From Ambrosia x helenae (Eukaryota; Streptophyta; Magnoliopsida; Asterales; Asteraceae), in the NCBI GenBank assembly GCA_030844895.1, contig JAUTDX010007496.1, forward strand, positions 1 to 64,000: 64,000 nucleotides of DNA, given 5' to 3'. Below are positions 12,744 through 26,400 of this stretch, piece by piece. Position 1 is the first letter of the stretch; the number at the start of each line of letters is the position of its first letter. Made by a program: the position numbers and the translations under genes. The notes below the pieces were generated by a model. It made no database searches and had not been told where the DNA came from. It was given only the letters and a program-made list of their open reading frames with translations.

Positions 12744-13196
12744 AATAATAATAATAATAAAATTAACCTGAAAAACCAGAAAATTCCTGGCCTTAACAAG
12801 GATCCCAAGCGTCTTCAACCGACTACTATACTCATCCCAATTAACAACCTTATCATCAACCCGGTACTCACTTCCACCAGCACTAGTAATAGTACGAGTA
12901 AACAACAAGTCCGTACCATTTTCTAGTCTATAAACCAACTTAACATAAGCTCTACGACCTCTCTGTTCCTTTTCACGGTCATCAAAGGCGTAAATAAGGT
13001 CCTTTAACTGAGCGCCTCTGAGTTGACCGGTGCGTACACCGAGAACAAAGCTAATAGCGTCCATTAGGTTGGATTTACCTGAACCGTTGGGGCCTATAAT
13101 GGCTGTGAAGTCATGGAAGGGTCCGATGATTTGGTGGCCTTTGTAGGATTTGAAGTTTTCTAGTTCGATTTGGTGGATTTTGCCTTGTGAATCCAT
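6957..13196 (-). CDS. SMC1: Cohesin subunit SMC1 (structural maintenance of chromosomes 1)
   Basis: Eighteen exons join in one frame to about 1211 codons, close to plant SMC1 length as I recall it: 13196-12768, 11727-11491, 11406-11173, 11040-10802, 10706-10440, 10360-10090, 10021-9897, 9809-9700, 9610-9503, 9429-9290, 9210-9121, 9028-8820, 8648-8479, 8336-8227, 8138-7762, 7684-7433, 7333-7115, 7005-6957. SMC1 pairs with SMC3 as an ATPase of the cohesin ring for sister-chromatid cohesion in the nucleus. Visible landmarks are Walker A GPNGSGKS (residues 35-42), long Lys/Glu-rich coiled coils, a hinge near 500-680 (VPxGRM-type GVHGRMTELC; TKAGTMTGGTSGGME), C-loop LLSGGEKTVAALALLF (about 1104-1119) and Walker B FFILDEVD (about 1129-1136). 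The protein ends TFDLSKYRET. The start is the only Met before the conserved KIHQIELENFKSYKG. Intron 7 is U12-type AT-AC; all other introns read as GT-AG, with a weak GTTGCC donor after exon 17. Confidence 0.96.
9810..9896 (-). other. U12-type AT-AC intron in SMC1 (intron 7)
   Basis: On the minus strand the intron begins ATATCCTTT, the U12 donor consensus, and ends CAC-AC. A branch-like ACTTAAC lies about 10 bases before the acceptor. No GT donor near this point keeps the frame, whereas the AT-AC boundaries give the hinge sequence IFDVIQ-FDPILDKAILFAVGN exactly. The intron is 87 bases and has no in-frame stop. Confidence 0.9.
11728..12767 (-). other. SMC1 intron 1
   Basis: A 1040-base intron between the ATP-binding head exon and exon 2. 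Apart from a trinucleotide repeat next to its donor, nothing is recognisable in it. Confidence 0.7.
12700..12760. repeat. AAT/AAC trinucleotide microsatellite
   Basis: An (ATA)n(ACA)n(ATA)n tract of about 60 bases lies immediately inside intron 1 of SMC1, within about 10 bases of the donor (GTTAAT on the minus strand). Confidence 0.85.
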
Positions 13197-14302
13197 GGTT
13201 TTGGATGGAACCCTAGGTTTTGGGTTTTATTAAATTGGGGGTTAGGAGAGCGGGAATAATAATAATAATAATGATAGTATTAATAATATGATATTGGTGA
13301 GGGATTGAGGGTTTGGGTGGTTATGGGTGAAGCTGTGAGTGAGGGTTTTGTTTACAGATCAGAGGGTAGAAGTGGAAGATGGAAGACACTGAAATAGGAG
13401 GGAAGAGTATCCACGAGGATATATTTCAGGAAATTTTAACATCATATCCCCCTCAATTTTTGTTATATTTTCTCTCATGTAAAAAAAATTAAAAAAAAAA
13501 TTAAAAAAAAAAAGTTAAATTCTGTTTTTTCTTTTGAAGATTTTAATAGTGGTTTCTTTTTATGTAGATCTTGAAAGAGGAGGACTCAATGATTATTCGT
13601 TCCTCAAAGCCTGAAGTAAAAATTTTGTATTCGTTTTTCTTTTTTAAGTTCAACACATGTGTCTAATATGTGATTCACATGTTCGTGTTTTTCTTTCATT
13701 TATTAAAGTTTTGAAGGAATATGATTACTTTTTGTTAAATCTTATGGAGCAAAACCGAGTTTGACTTTTTGTATTACTTTTATGTTCATTTACCTTTGTT
13801 ACATTGTAATTAAAAGAATGACAAATTTAGTTAAAAATATAGTCGATTAATATGAACAACATAAATGAAAATGACACTAGTCTAACTGGGTAGGTAGTAA
13901 TAGGGGTGAACACGATGTGGAGTGTAAGATTCTTATGATTGCCACAAGCTTCACCCGGAATCTAGTGATCTGCGAAACTAGAAGCATTGTTAGTCTTGTT
14001 AAGAGATGACAAAGGTGAGAGATTACCGGAGGAAGTGTCACTTTCATAATACCCATTTGGTCTCCTATGTGCTGACTGTTAGTGGTGGCAGAGGAAAGTG
14101 TGTACTAGTGCAATGTTATTGGCTAGGTGTCACTGTCAGGATGTCCTTGTGGTGTCCTCCTTTTCTGACTGTTAGTGGTGACTGATGGAATGAGGATTCG
14201 CGTAACGCTATTGATTAGACGTCCCTGTCTGGTCATCCTTATTATTTCTTCTTTCGTAACTGCAGGACGCATCTGCCATGTGCAAGCCTCCGTGGGCATT
14301 TG
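13197..14302. other. SMC1 5' flank and intergenic DNA
   Basis: The first 200 or so bases are the likely 5' UTR and promoter of SMC1 and include a short AAT repeat. From 13910 the sequence looks repeat-derived (GGGGTGAACACGATG), but no element can be bounded. Confidence 0.4.
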
Positions 14303-17272
14303 ATGAGCCGGTCGTCACGGTTCATACAAAACCTAATTAACCTAGGTAGATAGGATAAGTAGGGTATCAATCCAAGGAGCATGTGGTTAGTGGATATTAT
14401 TTAGTTGATTAAACGGTGTTACTTATGAAGATTGCTAGAAAACTTATGAAGATTGTATTTGGTTCATTTAAGAATTTGATTGAAAGGATTTCGTTTGTTA
14501 TACTAAAAACTTGAACTTGGATTGTAAGAGTAAAAAGGTAATATGGATCGTAAACAATTTTAATTAAAAGGATCACACTTAGGTTTCAACAACTGAAGTC
14601 TAAGGTTTTCACAAATGGGTCAAACAAATGTAGTGCAACTGGTGTTAACGGGGTGATTGTTCAATAGGCTTAGGTGTCAAGTTTCATCGACATTCAACAA
14701 TGGACTAAACTACACTTCATTACCTAGAACATACAACCCTATGTTTGTGTTAGAGCAAGGAACCATGTTCATGACATTAGAAATTGGCACAAGATCAATT
14801 AACCAAAATGACTCCAACATAAGATTAATCACAATCTAACACGATTGTTCAAACACACAATCACACAATTAAAAGTTTAAAGAAATACCCAAATATTCAA
14901 CCCTAAAACTTCAATTGTTTACTTCCTAAGCATGATACAAAGAGATTAGCCACTCATAGCCATGGAGCTTGAAGGACTTGTAGAAGACTTGTCATGGAGT
15001 CCTCTTGATTGTTGCTTGAGGATTAGAATGGTGAATGAATCCAAAAATAGATGAACGAAAACTGCTTTCAAGAAGATAGTTCCTTTTTTTTTCGCCTCCT
15101 CCCTTGACCAATATTTATGACCCCTTAAATGTTGATAATTCTCCTTTTCTGTTTTTCTCTATGATCCGCCAAAAACAAGAAAAAAAAAATAAAGAAATCA
15201 TTAATGACCTTCAATGCTCTCCTTTGAATGATATTGACAAATATTGAAACTCCTCATTTTGAATAAAATATTCTTGAAAATAGAAAAGCTCCTTTATGGA
15301 TTTTGATGATGATGATTAATAAATCATGTGGATGGTGATGATGTCTCAAAACGTTGCCATTGTAAGTGAAAAATGGTCAACATTCAATTCAACCTTCCTA
15401 AACATATTTGGTCCACACACTACTCCGTAGCTTCCCCCATAGCCGATGTAAATAACCAATTTCTATTCTTTATTTCTTTCGTTTCTTCCATTCGGTTCAT
15501 GTGGCCATAATCCAAAGTCCCGTTAAGCTTTTGAAATGCATTTTAAACCTCTTTAGACCTACAAACCACAAATCATATCAAAGTAGTGCATCTAAAACTA
15601 TAAAATTACATAAAAACGTAACCTTAAACACGAGAAACGTAGGACTTTCAACCGCGTATCACATCCCCACACTTATCTTTTGCTTGTCCTCAAGCAAACT
15701 TAATTCACACTTTCACATCTATCAAACACAAGATAGCTCACCATCCTTATGCAATGCGATGCAAGCTAAGGTCCTAAGTCATACCCAACTCATTTTAACC
15801 ACACAATTTAGAATGCCATGATATATTATGATCTTTATTTTCAAAACAAATGTTTACCCAAAACTAGATCACCTTCAATAGTCAATGCTTCAACACAACA
15901 TCCCTCACAATTTTCTCTCCACTCGGCATAAAACGACTAGTATTAATGTACTAGTTTATGTATATATATGAACACTCTTAGCCGAATATGACCCATGTTA
16001 GCATAAGTTTGCATCTCAATCACCCTCCACCAAATTGCACAAAGTTATTACACAAGTCAAAAGGTCTTTCAAAGGGTTGTAACGGGGCTTAGTGAAAGGG
16101 TATGGAATTGGAATTTTGAAAGTGACTAAGGTAACGAAAGTCGATTTTTATTACATTAAACTCAAACTATGTACAATCTAAACAATCTAATAACTACAAG
16201 GCGATATTGTGCCTTTTATTTTCTCAAGGACACTACATGATTTTCATGTTTCTCTTCTTTTTCATAACTTTTTCATTTTTTTTTTTTTTTGAGCATAAGA
16301 TTTTTACAATAACAAACAGACTAGCTGAACTATAAGGCAATGATGCGCCTTTATATTCAACGACTAACTTGAGCATCTTTTTTTTTTTAACGGCAACATT
16401 GCAAACTATTTACAATACAAGAACCTCCTAAAATCGAACTTTCATTACTCGGGTTTTAAAAACAAAAAGGTTGAATGGGTTAAATGGGTTAATTCGGGTG
16501 TTTCAAAAGAAAGGTTTAGGCTCAAGATTGTTTAACTAAGGGAGGTTGTTTTTGGGTCAAGGATATAAAAGTGGTGTAAATATAAAAAGGCCAAACCTAA
16601 TGCCTTAATCATTCTTGTGCATAAAATTGGCCTACGGTCTCAAGCGTATCAAAAGACGCAAATTCTACCACATATGATCACATAGGCGCACTCAAATTCA
16701 ACTGAACATAACATGCATAGATAGTATGTGAAATGTAGCATGTTATGGTGGCTCAAATACTCACATGGGAATTGGGTATGGTATTTGACATGTGTGGATA
16801 ATCGACTTATCAAGTGACCTACTTCCAAGTAAACACCCATAATTTTTTTATAAAACTATAATCAAGCATCTATCACGTGGGTTTCTTTGAGTTTAACCAT
16901 GACAAAGGACCAAAATGGTTCACACATCCCATGTTAGCTTTTGTTAATCGTGTCTTTTTTTTTAATGCAAAATTGAGGACATTTTTGAAAAAAAAATTGA
17001 AAAATTTTAGGCATTTTTCTCCCATCCCCACACTTTGAGGTCAACATTGTCCTCAATGTGTAGAATTTAAATGGTAGATTTCAAAATACTTAATTTTTTC
17101 TCCTCTCCCCACACTTAAAGTCCACATTGTCCTCAATGTGTAGGGAAAGTTTCAAAGTGTTTAAGGCAATGTGATAAAGCCAAACCAAAGAATTCACCCC
17201 AGTCAACAATATACAGTTTACAACCCACTTATATTTTAAAAACATTCAAAAATACCATGACGACCGGCTCAT
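14303..17272. mobile_element. Possible 3-kb non-coding element with short inverted ends
   Basis: The left end TGAGCCGGTCGTCACGGT and the right end ACCATGACGACCGGCTCA are inverted copies with one mismatch. The interior has no long reading frame. It contains phrases I associate with plant non-autonomous LTR elements: CCCCACACTT near 15666, and a near-duplicate block CCACATTGTCCTCAATGTGT at about 17040 and 17122. No target duplication was found outside the inverted ends, so the class is open. Confidence 0.35.
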
Positions 17273-18387
17273 TTTTGTCGAAGTTTTGATGTTTGTCGTA
17301 GTTAATACCGATGTGTGTATTGAAATGTACAAGAAAGAATGCCTTATGTACAAGTGATCATTGCATTTTATCTATACTGTTATTTTAATGCATGAGATAA
17401 GGACTTCTTAAATTTTAAATAATACAAATATAATTGCTTAAGGTACAACACTTAATGAAAATAGTAAAGTTTTTTTAGTGTTAAACAACTTACACTATAA
17501 AATTACTTCTAGAAGCAAAGTTTACCAAAGGAGGTTTTACGGTTCTATTATAAAGTCTGCTCTTCAAATTCAAACTATCCTCATCCCATTCTATGTCTCT
17601 CATCTGCAAAGTAAATTTCAAAAATCGAACACTATACCTATATTCTTCTCTTTTGCAAGCTTTGTTCTCCCGTGTTTCGGTCGCCAAAAACAGAATCAAT
17701 GGATCTCAAATTGGTGTGAGAAATAGAGACAACACATATGAGAGGAGAGAATGAGGTCGACCATGGTGTTACTGGTGGTAGCTAATGGGAAAAACGCGAA
17801 ACCGACACAAACGGTAAATAAATAAATGCGGAATTATCTTCGTTTGACCAAATATTTTCCCGACCCGAATGAACCTGTGAGGATGCAAACAAATATGGTA
17901 TACTAAACAATACAATATAGAGACACAACAATTTTAGCGTGGAAAACCTCTCAAAAAAGAAGAGTAAAAACCACGGGACTACTAGAGTCGCTTCAAATCC
18001 ACTGTCACCAAAATAGAGCAATACAAAATCTTCCCTAGATATACTAGAGGTATACTACCAACATCATATACTTGGAATCAACCACATCAAGCATATGGAA
18101 CCAAAACAAAGACAAAAGAAGAGAATATAACACAAATCTGCAGCAACACACACAGTTTGAAAAACCTGACTTAGAAACGTGATTAAGACATCTCCACCGT
18201 TGAATAAGGTCACCCAGATGTAATAAAGACTCTATAATTAACCAAACTAAAACTATACCATTATATATTCATGACTTTGGTTTCTGTTGATGCTAATAAC
18301 TGAATTGAACTAAACATGCATATTCATAAAAGTAATTATGTTCTACGCAACACCGCGGGGCACCTTGCTAGATTGTTGGGCACCACA
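17273..18387. other. Intergenic, no gene seen
   Basis: AT-rich DNA. Near 18345-18371 the sequence CACCGCGGGGCACCTTGCTAG resembles a Helitron 3' end, but it is followed by A instead of T. No coding region was recognised. Confidence 0.3.

Positions 18388-18449
<62 letters not shown>
18388..18449. repeat. (ATT)n microsatellite
   Basis: About 60 bases of uninterrupted TAT/ATT repeats. The tract ends exactly at the TC start of the Helitron beginning at 18450. Confidence 0.95.
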
Positions 18450-18450
<1 letters not shown>

Positions 18451-20686
18451 CTATACTATATATGAGAACAAAAGTAAGAAATCGTCATAACTTTGAAGTA
18501 GTTTATTTCATTTATTGCAAAATGTATTACTTTAAAACTAGGGTAAATGAGTAGTGTACAATTAATTAAACTTTAATACCTATCTTTTTGACGTTTCGAT
18601 ATTTGTCTTAATTAATATCAACATATGAATTAAAATGTACAAGCAAGTAAATGTGTAGTGTAAAGTTAACCATAACGATACATAAAAATTGGACAACAAC
18701 AAGCTAGAAAATAAAGCAGCAACGCACATGTCGCTACTATATTTTAAATACTTAAATCTAAAACACTTCTATTAGTTTTTCTTTTTATTAAATTAGTTTT
18801 GTTTTTACTATTTTTGCTCTCTTGACTCAGCCATTTCTCCTGAATAAACTCTTTGTGCTCCCCTTTAATCCTCTCCAGATCTATAATTTTCAACCTTATA
18901 AAACCTTACGTCGTCACACTCTTTATAGAGGCGATGTGATTGGAGGGTGAAGGTAGTAGTGATGGTGGAATTAGGGATCGAATGAGCGTCAGTTGAAGTT
19001 AGAGGTGAAGGGCGGTGGTTCTGGTTACGTTCGAAGAGGGCTACAGTGATTAATGGTGGTGTGGCGACGAAGAGTGTGATTGGCATAGAAGAAGATGAGG
19101 TCACACAGGTAAAGCTTTGGGATTTGTTGTTTTGTTATATTTTATTTTGTTCCAAGAAAATCGATCTATTTTGTGCAATCGTATTGATGATTTTGCAACA
19201 ACTTCTAAGAAGATGTGGTATTTAGCAGCCATTTGACGTCAAAACCACCACCATGCACCTCCCACCACGATCCTGCTTTGATTTGGTTGTTAAAAGTCTT
19301 CAGCTAGCCTAACCTCTATTCATTGTCATACATTTCAAATCCCTCCCTTATATATGAACTTCACGTTATACTTTTCAGACAACTCATGTAGTGATTTAGC
19401 CATATCAAGGGATCTCAAGTCTTTTGTTTGAAGATAGACAATAAAGGTGTGTTTTCTCTGATTGAAGATGCATATTTAATTAATGAGTGAGGTACTTTTT
19501 TTTAATTATTTCATTCATTTTTTAGACACATAATTAAGAAATGCTTCGGTTGTTGAGTTGGTTTACGATTGTTATATTGTATAATGTAAGTGTTAATCAA
19601 ATTTGCAGTTGGACTTTCTTACTGGTCATGATCTACTTTCCGGTATATCAATTCGCTTTGCTAATTATTGAATTTCAAGTTTTAATTTTTTTTAATTAGT
19701 CTTCGAAAAGCATGCAACTCATAAGCACTTGCCAAAAAAGTGTATAAAACTCAAGTTACTGTTGAATAAGGGTGCACTAAGTGTGTCTTTTGATAGATTA
19801 TCATCATTCAAATATATGAGACAGGTAAACCACTACAAAATGTTTAGCAAACGTGACAATATCAAGCCATTTACTTATAAATGGGACCAACAATTCGACT
19901 CAGGCCAATTTCACCCGTACTAAAATGGTTTGTTTTGGCTGAACTTATTACATAACCCGTAATCTTTACACCAACAATTGAATGATTTGGTAATTCTTAC
20001 ATGATGTCCAAAATGACTTCAAACAGGGGCGTAACATTCAAGGGGCCAGGCTTGTCGAGCCTTAGTGTAGTATTAGGTTTATTAATATTTTATAATATTT
20101 ATCCCCTCATTTAAGCTTGTTTACTAAATGATCTTGAGCTGAACTTTATTTATCGAGTTACGAGCCTATTATTTATATTATTTTTATTTAAAATATTAAC
20201 TAATAGTTAGTAAACGAGCCGAGCTCAAACTCTCATAAGTTTTTCGAGCTCGTGCCTGGTCGAGCTCGGGCTTAGCTCGGCTCGTTTGCATTTTGCAACA
20301 CTATCCATAATTGAAGAATTCAAAAATCTTAAAGGTCGACGAGCTTAACAGTAATTCTTCATCTAGGTACCAACCATTTGTCTCATTTTTAATGTGTTAA
20401 GTGTCTTAGTTCAATTGTTTGTTAAACAATGCTTAGAACTTTGATATTTATTTATTGTATTTAATGTTTGACTCGACCCAAATCAAATCACCGACCCGAA
20501 CAAATCACCCGAACCATAGCTATAGAAAAAAAAAAATTTAGGTCCCGTCCTGTGACCGCTGACTTCCGAACCCCCGATCCAAATTCTCAAGCTTCGTCAC
20601 TGACTTCAAATTTCGTTCGACTAACAAAAAATGAGTAGCGCGTTATAAATTGTTCCTCCTGCCGCATCGCGCGGGTTTCCTACTAG
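18450..20686 (+). mobile_element. Non-autonomous Helitron
   Basis: It starts TCTATACTATATATGAG right after an A. It ends GCCGCATCGCGCGGG, then a short spacer and CTAG right before a T, which is the Helitron A-TC...CTAG-T insertion pattern with a 3' hairpin-like GC block. No Rep/helicase coding was found. A degenerate GAGCC-type MITE (20040-20300) is nested inside. A second Helitron-like 3' end lies at 21432, so the true 3' end of the insertion is uncertain. Confidence 0.6.
20040..20300. mobile_element. Degenerate GAGCC-type MITE nested in Helitron
   Basis: CTTGTCGAGCCTTA, CGAGCCGAGCTC and GCTCGGCTCGTTTGCA match the words of the element at 238-715, including the same AT-rich middle (TATTAGGTTTATTAATATTTTA). 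The ends are decayed. Confidence 0.5.
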
Positions 20687-21432
20687 TATAACATTAAGGA
20701 AGAAAGTCAGTATGAACAATGTCAAATAGTACTTTTCTATTGGTTTATATATTTTTTTCAAACTTCATTTTCAATATATCAATATTGTAGTATAATACAT
20801 ATAAGGGCGATACAAATGAGATTTTACATAATTTTAACAGTGTAAGTAATTACAATTTTTAAAACAATATAGTTCTTTAAACATATTGTTGCTTTTCAAA
20901 CCAACTATCCCTCATTATTTCTAAACGACCATAACTTTTTCATACGTCAAAATTTTAAAAGAAATACACAGAAAATAAACATTTTATTCTCTTAAATCTG
21001 GGTATGTTATTGTTGTAGTTTTCTTTAATGAAAAACTATGTTACGTGCATTACTAGTGACTTTGTTCCCTTTGTGTAGGTTAGCGTGCTACTTCTAACTT
21101 CAATACCAAGCTTTCTTGGGTTTGGGATCAACTTTTAGAGCATCTACAATCTTGTGATTTGTGGAAGCTTGGTATGACATGGCAAGTCCATGGACTTTAC
21201 CTAACAATGTGTGGGAAGTCTGTTTATTAAGTATAGATTTACGGACCCTGTTCAAATTCACTATCTCTCTATCTCTTATACACACACATATTAATGAGGT
21301 GTGTATGTTGTGGAAAAGTGTGACTTCATTTTTGGGTTTTCTCTTTCGGTTGCATACCGAGTGTCGATATTTTAATAAGCCGAATTGATACCAACTTAAT
21401 TCCTGCTGCAACGCGCGAGAGGATTTTACTAG
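20687..21432 (+). mobile_element. Segment ending in a second Helitron-like 3' terminus
   Basis: It ends CTGCTGCAACGCGCGAGAGG, ATTTTA, CTAG, then T, another Helitron-type 3' end 746 bases after the first. No TC-type 5' end was seen inside the segment. It may be the end of an older Helitron whose 5' part was replaced, or an alternative end of the 18450 element. Confidence 0.4.
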
Positions 21433-23482
21433 TTAAATACAAACTTTACCACATACTTTACAGTCAGGTATAGTTTTGTTTTGGTGAAAACACATAGAAT
21501 ATAAGCATATGCATTGCTACTCGGCTTGTATAACACTGACTTTTACCCATAGAATTAACCAATTATCAAGTTATTCCACTAAACCGTTGACTAACGACAA
21601 ACTCACTCATTTAAGCTTCATAATACCAATTGTTCAAATAATAACACATGCTTGTAAGTTACGCTAATTTTCATCACTTTTTTTTGTAATTATTTAAACC
21701 CACTTTAACATAAAAACCCCAATTTTCCCGAGTTAGATACTTAGATTAAAAGAAGCAAAATCTTTATAGGGCCAATTTTTGTTTCATTTCAAATTCTTGC
21801 CCAGCAATCTATAACATGTATAATTACAAATGACGAATTTAATAGAAACTTGCCAATATTTACTCATAAAACTCATATTATAACATAAAGCCACATTACT
21901 CAAAACACTCAAACATGCATCATTGGTTCTTCACCAACTAGGAGCTTGAATGTTCTAACTTCATAACTTAAATGAAGCTAATAACAATCCAATGAATAAC
22001 AAACTCTCGAGTTCTTACCCATAGTTTAATCATGAACTAAATTAACATACAAAAACTTAGGTTCCATGTTAGAGATTTGCTTACCAAGTTTTCTTTTTCA
22101 CTTGTTGGTAATTAATTGACATAAAATTCTTGTGATTTCGTTTATACTCTTTTTTTTTGGTTCCTCTTCCTTCATGTCGTTTTCTCCCTTAAGTGCACGT
22201 ACATACACATGAAGACTTTGTGAAAGTAGGATGATCGTGGCCCCTCTTCTCACCATACTTATATTTTAACTTTCACAACTTGGAAGTTGGAAGATTTAGT
22301 TCCACATGTATCAACGTGCATTAAATCCTACTTCAAACTTGATATCAAACACTCAACCCTTTACCCTAGCCCCCATCCAATCATATGGTGCTATGTCAAA
22401 TTCACCTTCAAGTACCCTAGAGAAGCCTATGGGGTGGCGACGGTGTTGCCTAGCAGTTTCAAATAGATAAGGTATTTAATTAGAGAAGAAGTGGTCAAAT
22501 GGTTAAAAACATAAAACATTAAATGGTCATCACACACTAACCACAATACCCATCTTGGCAACATGTTGTCGTTGGCATCAAATCTGCAACCTTGCCCAGA
22601 GTGCGGCGACGCTGTCGCCAACCCACAAAGTAACCGGAAAGGGGTACCCACAATATGCCTCGTCCCCCTTTATAATAAAACAATTATTTCATTTAGCTCC
22701 TTATCAACATAATCCCATAGTGATTATAGACTCAGAAGAAAAAAAATATAATAAACTCAAAGGTAGGGTATGTTAAGTTTTAATAAAGCTTTAAAAGATG
22801 AGATAAGATTATAGCGATGAGAGTTATGAAATTTGAATTTGAAAGATGGACATATGTTATCCATTCTAGACAACAATTAGCCTACAAATACTACATCGTC
22901 GTATGTTTTTTTTTCGTTCACAAATCACAAGTTCATAGGAAAAAAAAAGAGAGTGTTAACTTTTATTCTTTACTGTCATCAACATAAAAGAGATGTGATA
23001 GTCCGTTGACGGTTTTATGGTTCGTAGGCGCAATTGTGTGGCGGTCTAGGGCAAGCCATTGGGTAGCCGCTACTATCACTAGGAAAAACAATCAACATTA
23101 TTAAAAAAAAAACATTTTACTAGGGTGAACTGTATTGAATTTTTAATGTATATATATTTATTGGAATACATATTTTTTATTATTTAAATATTTTTTAATA
23201 CTATATATGTATAAACAAGCCCGAGCTCACGCTCAGACATAAAACTAAAATCGTCTACTAAACGAGCCCGAACTTTATACACCGAGCTCGACTATCCTAA
23301 ATCCCATTGAGACTACAAAGTTTTTTATAACGTTTTTTTGTTAGTTACAACTTATTATCAGCATGACCACATGTGATTACCATTTCCCTAAAATATAATT
23401 ATAGTTCCAGTAACAACAGCAAGGGTTTAAAGAAGACGAGGAAAAAACTTATCGTACCTACGATCTGCACAATAAGGCCGCC
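21433..23482. other. Intergenic upstream of the S26-like gene
   Basis: No gene was recognised. A GAGCC-type repeat fragment lies at 23215-23300. The last 100 or so bases are the likely 5' UTR of the next gene. Confidence 0.4.
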
Positions 23483-26400
23483 ATGGTTTCTCACACCACC
23501 TGGTTGCGCTATCTCGCCAGACGTTTCGAGTACTCACTTGCTCTCAGCGTCAAGGTTCCTTCCACCTAACTCTTTTATCTTATCTTTCCTTTACATCTTT
23601 ATTATGCTTTGCTTCAACTTAATACGTACCGATTATTTGTTCTACAACTTTTATATTAATATCTTTATGAGCTAATTGGTTAAGATGAATGATTTTATGG
23701 CTTGATTGAGGTTCTAAGGGTTTATAATACATTAATACCAGAGGTATTTATGCCACAAATTGAACTGTGATATAATAAGTAGAGCTGTTTGTTGTGGATT
23801 TATTTGATGTTAAACCTAGTTCATTGATTAGGGGTTTGTAATTTGTTACGAAACCGCCCCAACATTCGTGCTTGTTATGTAGTTATATGGATTAATCATG
23901 TGGTTTACACTCTCTAACGAATTAGCGGATACCGAGTCGGCAATTTGATCTTCATAGTCTAAGTAATGTTACTTATGTTATTTGTTTTTGTATGGAGAGC
24001 ACATTTTGAAGTAGCCTGATATCTAACAAACGGTGTTGTACCAGTAAGACGTCTGAACCATTAAGTGTTGAACCAGGTAACAGGTCTGAACCATTCAGAC
24101 TCAGTATAATGCTCACCCATTCAGAGGCAAATGTCTTTACCGATTCAGACATCTGCTCGCGAAACAAACAGTCTGAATGAACTATGTCCGAACGATTCAG
24201 ACATATGTCCCATTAAGAGCTGAAACAAACAACCCTAAGGGAAAGACTAGTTTAAGCTGGACATAACGATAGTGAATATCATATGTCATAGTTTTACTAT
24301 TAACAGGACTTCTACATAGTTTTGTATTTGGTGGTTTATCACATAAATATAACTTATAAAGTGTATGAAATTGTAGGAATTAGCATTTAGCAGTTTCTGG
24401 GTTCGTGAACATGCAACCTCAACTCCTTACATGATTACATCTGACACAGTTAAAAATCTTATTATACAATGATCTGCAATACGTTTTTGTTTGTTATTAT
24501 TGTAAAGAAATGAAGATAAAGAAGCGATGGATAAGAATGCATATAGGATAATGATACCAGAATTAGCGGGAGAAACTATAGCATGTCAGTTTGCTCAGTT
24601 TAAATAGTGGTGCCTTGGTGGTAAAAAAATACAGTCTTTCTGAAAGGGCTGCATTACATTGGAAGGATATACGAGTAGGGTAATTAGTAATGATCAGGTA
24701 AAGAGAGAATTACAAGATCATTTAGACTCGAGTGAATTGTAATCATAGTGGGTAAGTATTGTTTATTTTGTGCATGTGGCTGAGTTTTATCTAAGCTAAA
24801 ATTTAAGCTATTAGCAGTACCCGTTCATTCCTAAATTGGTCACTAGACAACTTTTTTTTAATTGATCTCAGTAAATGGAATCTGAACCTAGAGTTATATT
24901 CTTTGTCTCTTACAAGAGTGGACCCTTGGAATGCATTAGACTATAGAGTTCTTTTTAGTTTTTACCTAGTTATGCAAGACATTGTTTAACTTTGTATAGG
25001 AAAATCAGAATCTTTATTTTAACCATCAAAGACTTCTGTTCTATCCAAGACAACATAACGTGTGATGTAACTGGTGAAAAAAAAAAAGAGAAAAGGGTAA
25101 GACTAAGAGTGTATGCTCTTGGGGCTGCGCACATAATAATTAAAGAAAACATGAATATATACAAATCTTTGCTTAGATTGATGGTAAGTTCTTCAAAAAT
25201 CTAGCAAAAAAAAAAAATAATCATATTTATTGAACAAAAATCTATAGTTATCACTTATGCTATATTCAAACTTTCACAATATCTGCATATATTTATATAC
25301 AGTGAACGCATCTAATGCAACTCACATCTTCTCATTGCTACATACCTACACCCTCTCTTGAAAAAGGGCGGATTTGATGGTAGCCACTTAGACATATATT
25401 TACTTCTTGAAAGGAAGTTGTTATAATTCCATTTAATGGTTGCTTGTAGATTCGCGTAAGCACATATTACTTGATAAGATATTTAATTTATTTTATTTTA
25501 TTTTATATTTTGTTGCAGAGCTACGAACATGGTAAAATCACCAATAGAGAAGTAGGAGACAATTTTTGGAAAACTTTTTTCCAAGGAAAGTTGACATTTT
25601 TGCATTGGAACAAGGGAGAGGAAATGGCTCCTACAATAGCACCAGAAGGGGGAACTCTTCTTGTCAGGAAACTACCAGCTGCAGATCCCCAGTAATCTCA
25701 CTAAACTGCCAACTATCTGTTACTTGATGTTATGCTAAAAAAAGTTTATAAAAAGTTCCTGACAAAAATCTTGAACTATCCATCATGCTGTCATTTCTTT
25801 TGCTTAATTGTGTGTAAATGTTTTTGCTAGGCGTGTGTATGTTGGGGATGTGGTGGTCATGAAGGACCCTGAAAAATCAGACAGTTATCTAGTTAGAAGA
25901 TTGGCTGCCATTGAAGGGTATGAAATGGTTTCCAAAGATGAAAAGGACGAGCCTTTTGTACTTGAAAAGGATCAGTGCTGGGTGTTAGCTGACAACGACA
26001 AATTAAAGCCCAAGGTATTTCACAATAACCGTTACTCTGTGCTCAACTGTTGAAAGAACACCTTTTTAACTCTATCTGGAAATTCACGTATCTTGCATCT
26101 TGTACTATATATATTCCCTGCATATTAAAAGGACCCAGTGCTATTCTATTCTATCCTTTCCTTCACTTAATATAACCAAGATCTCAAGAGAGATCATATA
26201 TGTAACATCTGGCTTGGCACATAGATTAATGAAACTGTTCTACTACATGTCTAAAACACTCCTTAACGAAGGCCAACTGATGATTTTTTTACATCCACAA
26301 TAAAGTTATTAAGTTTTGGTAGTGATTAACTAGGGGTAGAAGTAAGTTAGGATCGAATGCTTTTTGAAACAATTAGGTTGCATTTAGTTGTGGAAAACAT

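Noticed and set aside
18361..18371. Helitron 3' end at TTGCTAG
   Set aside because: The GC-rich block is followed by CTAG, but the next base is A instead of T and no 5' end was found.
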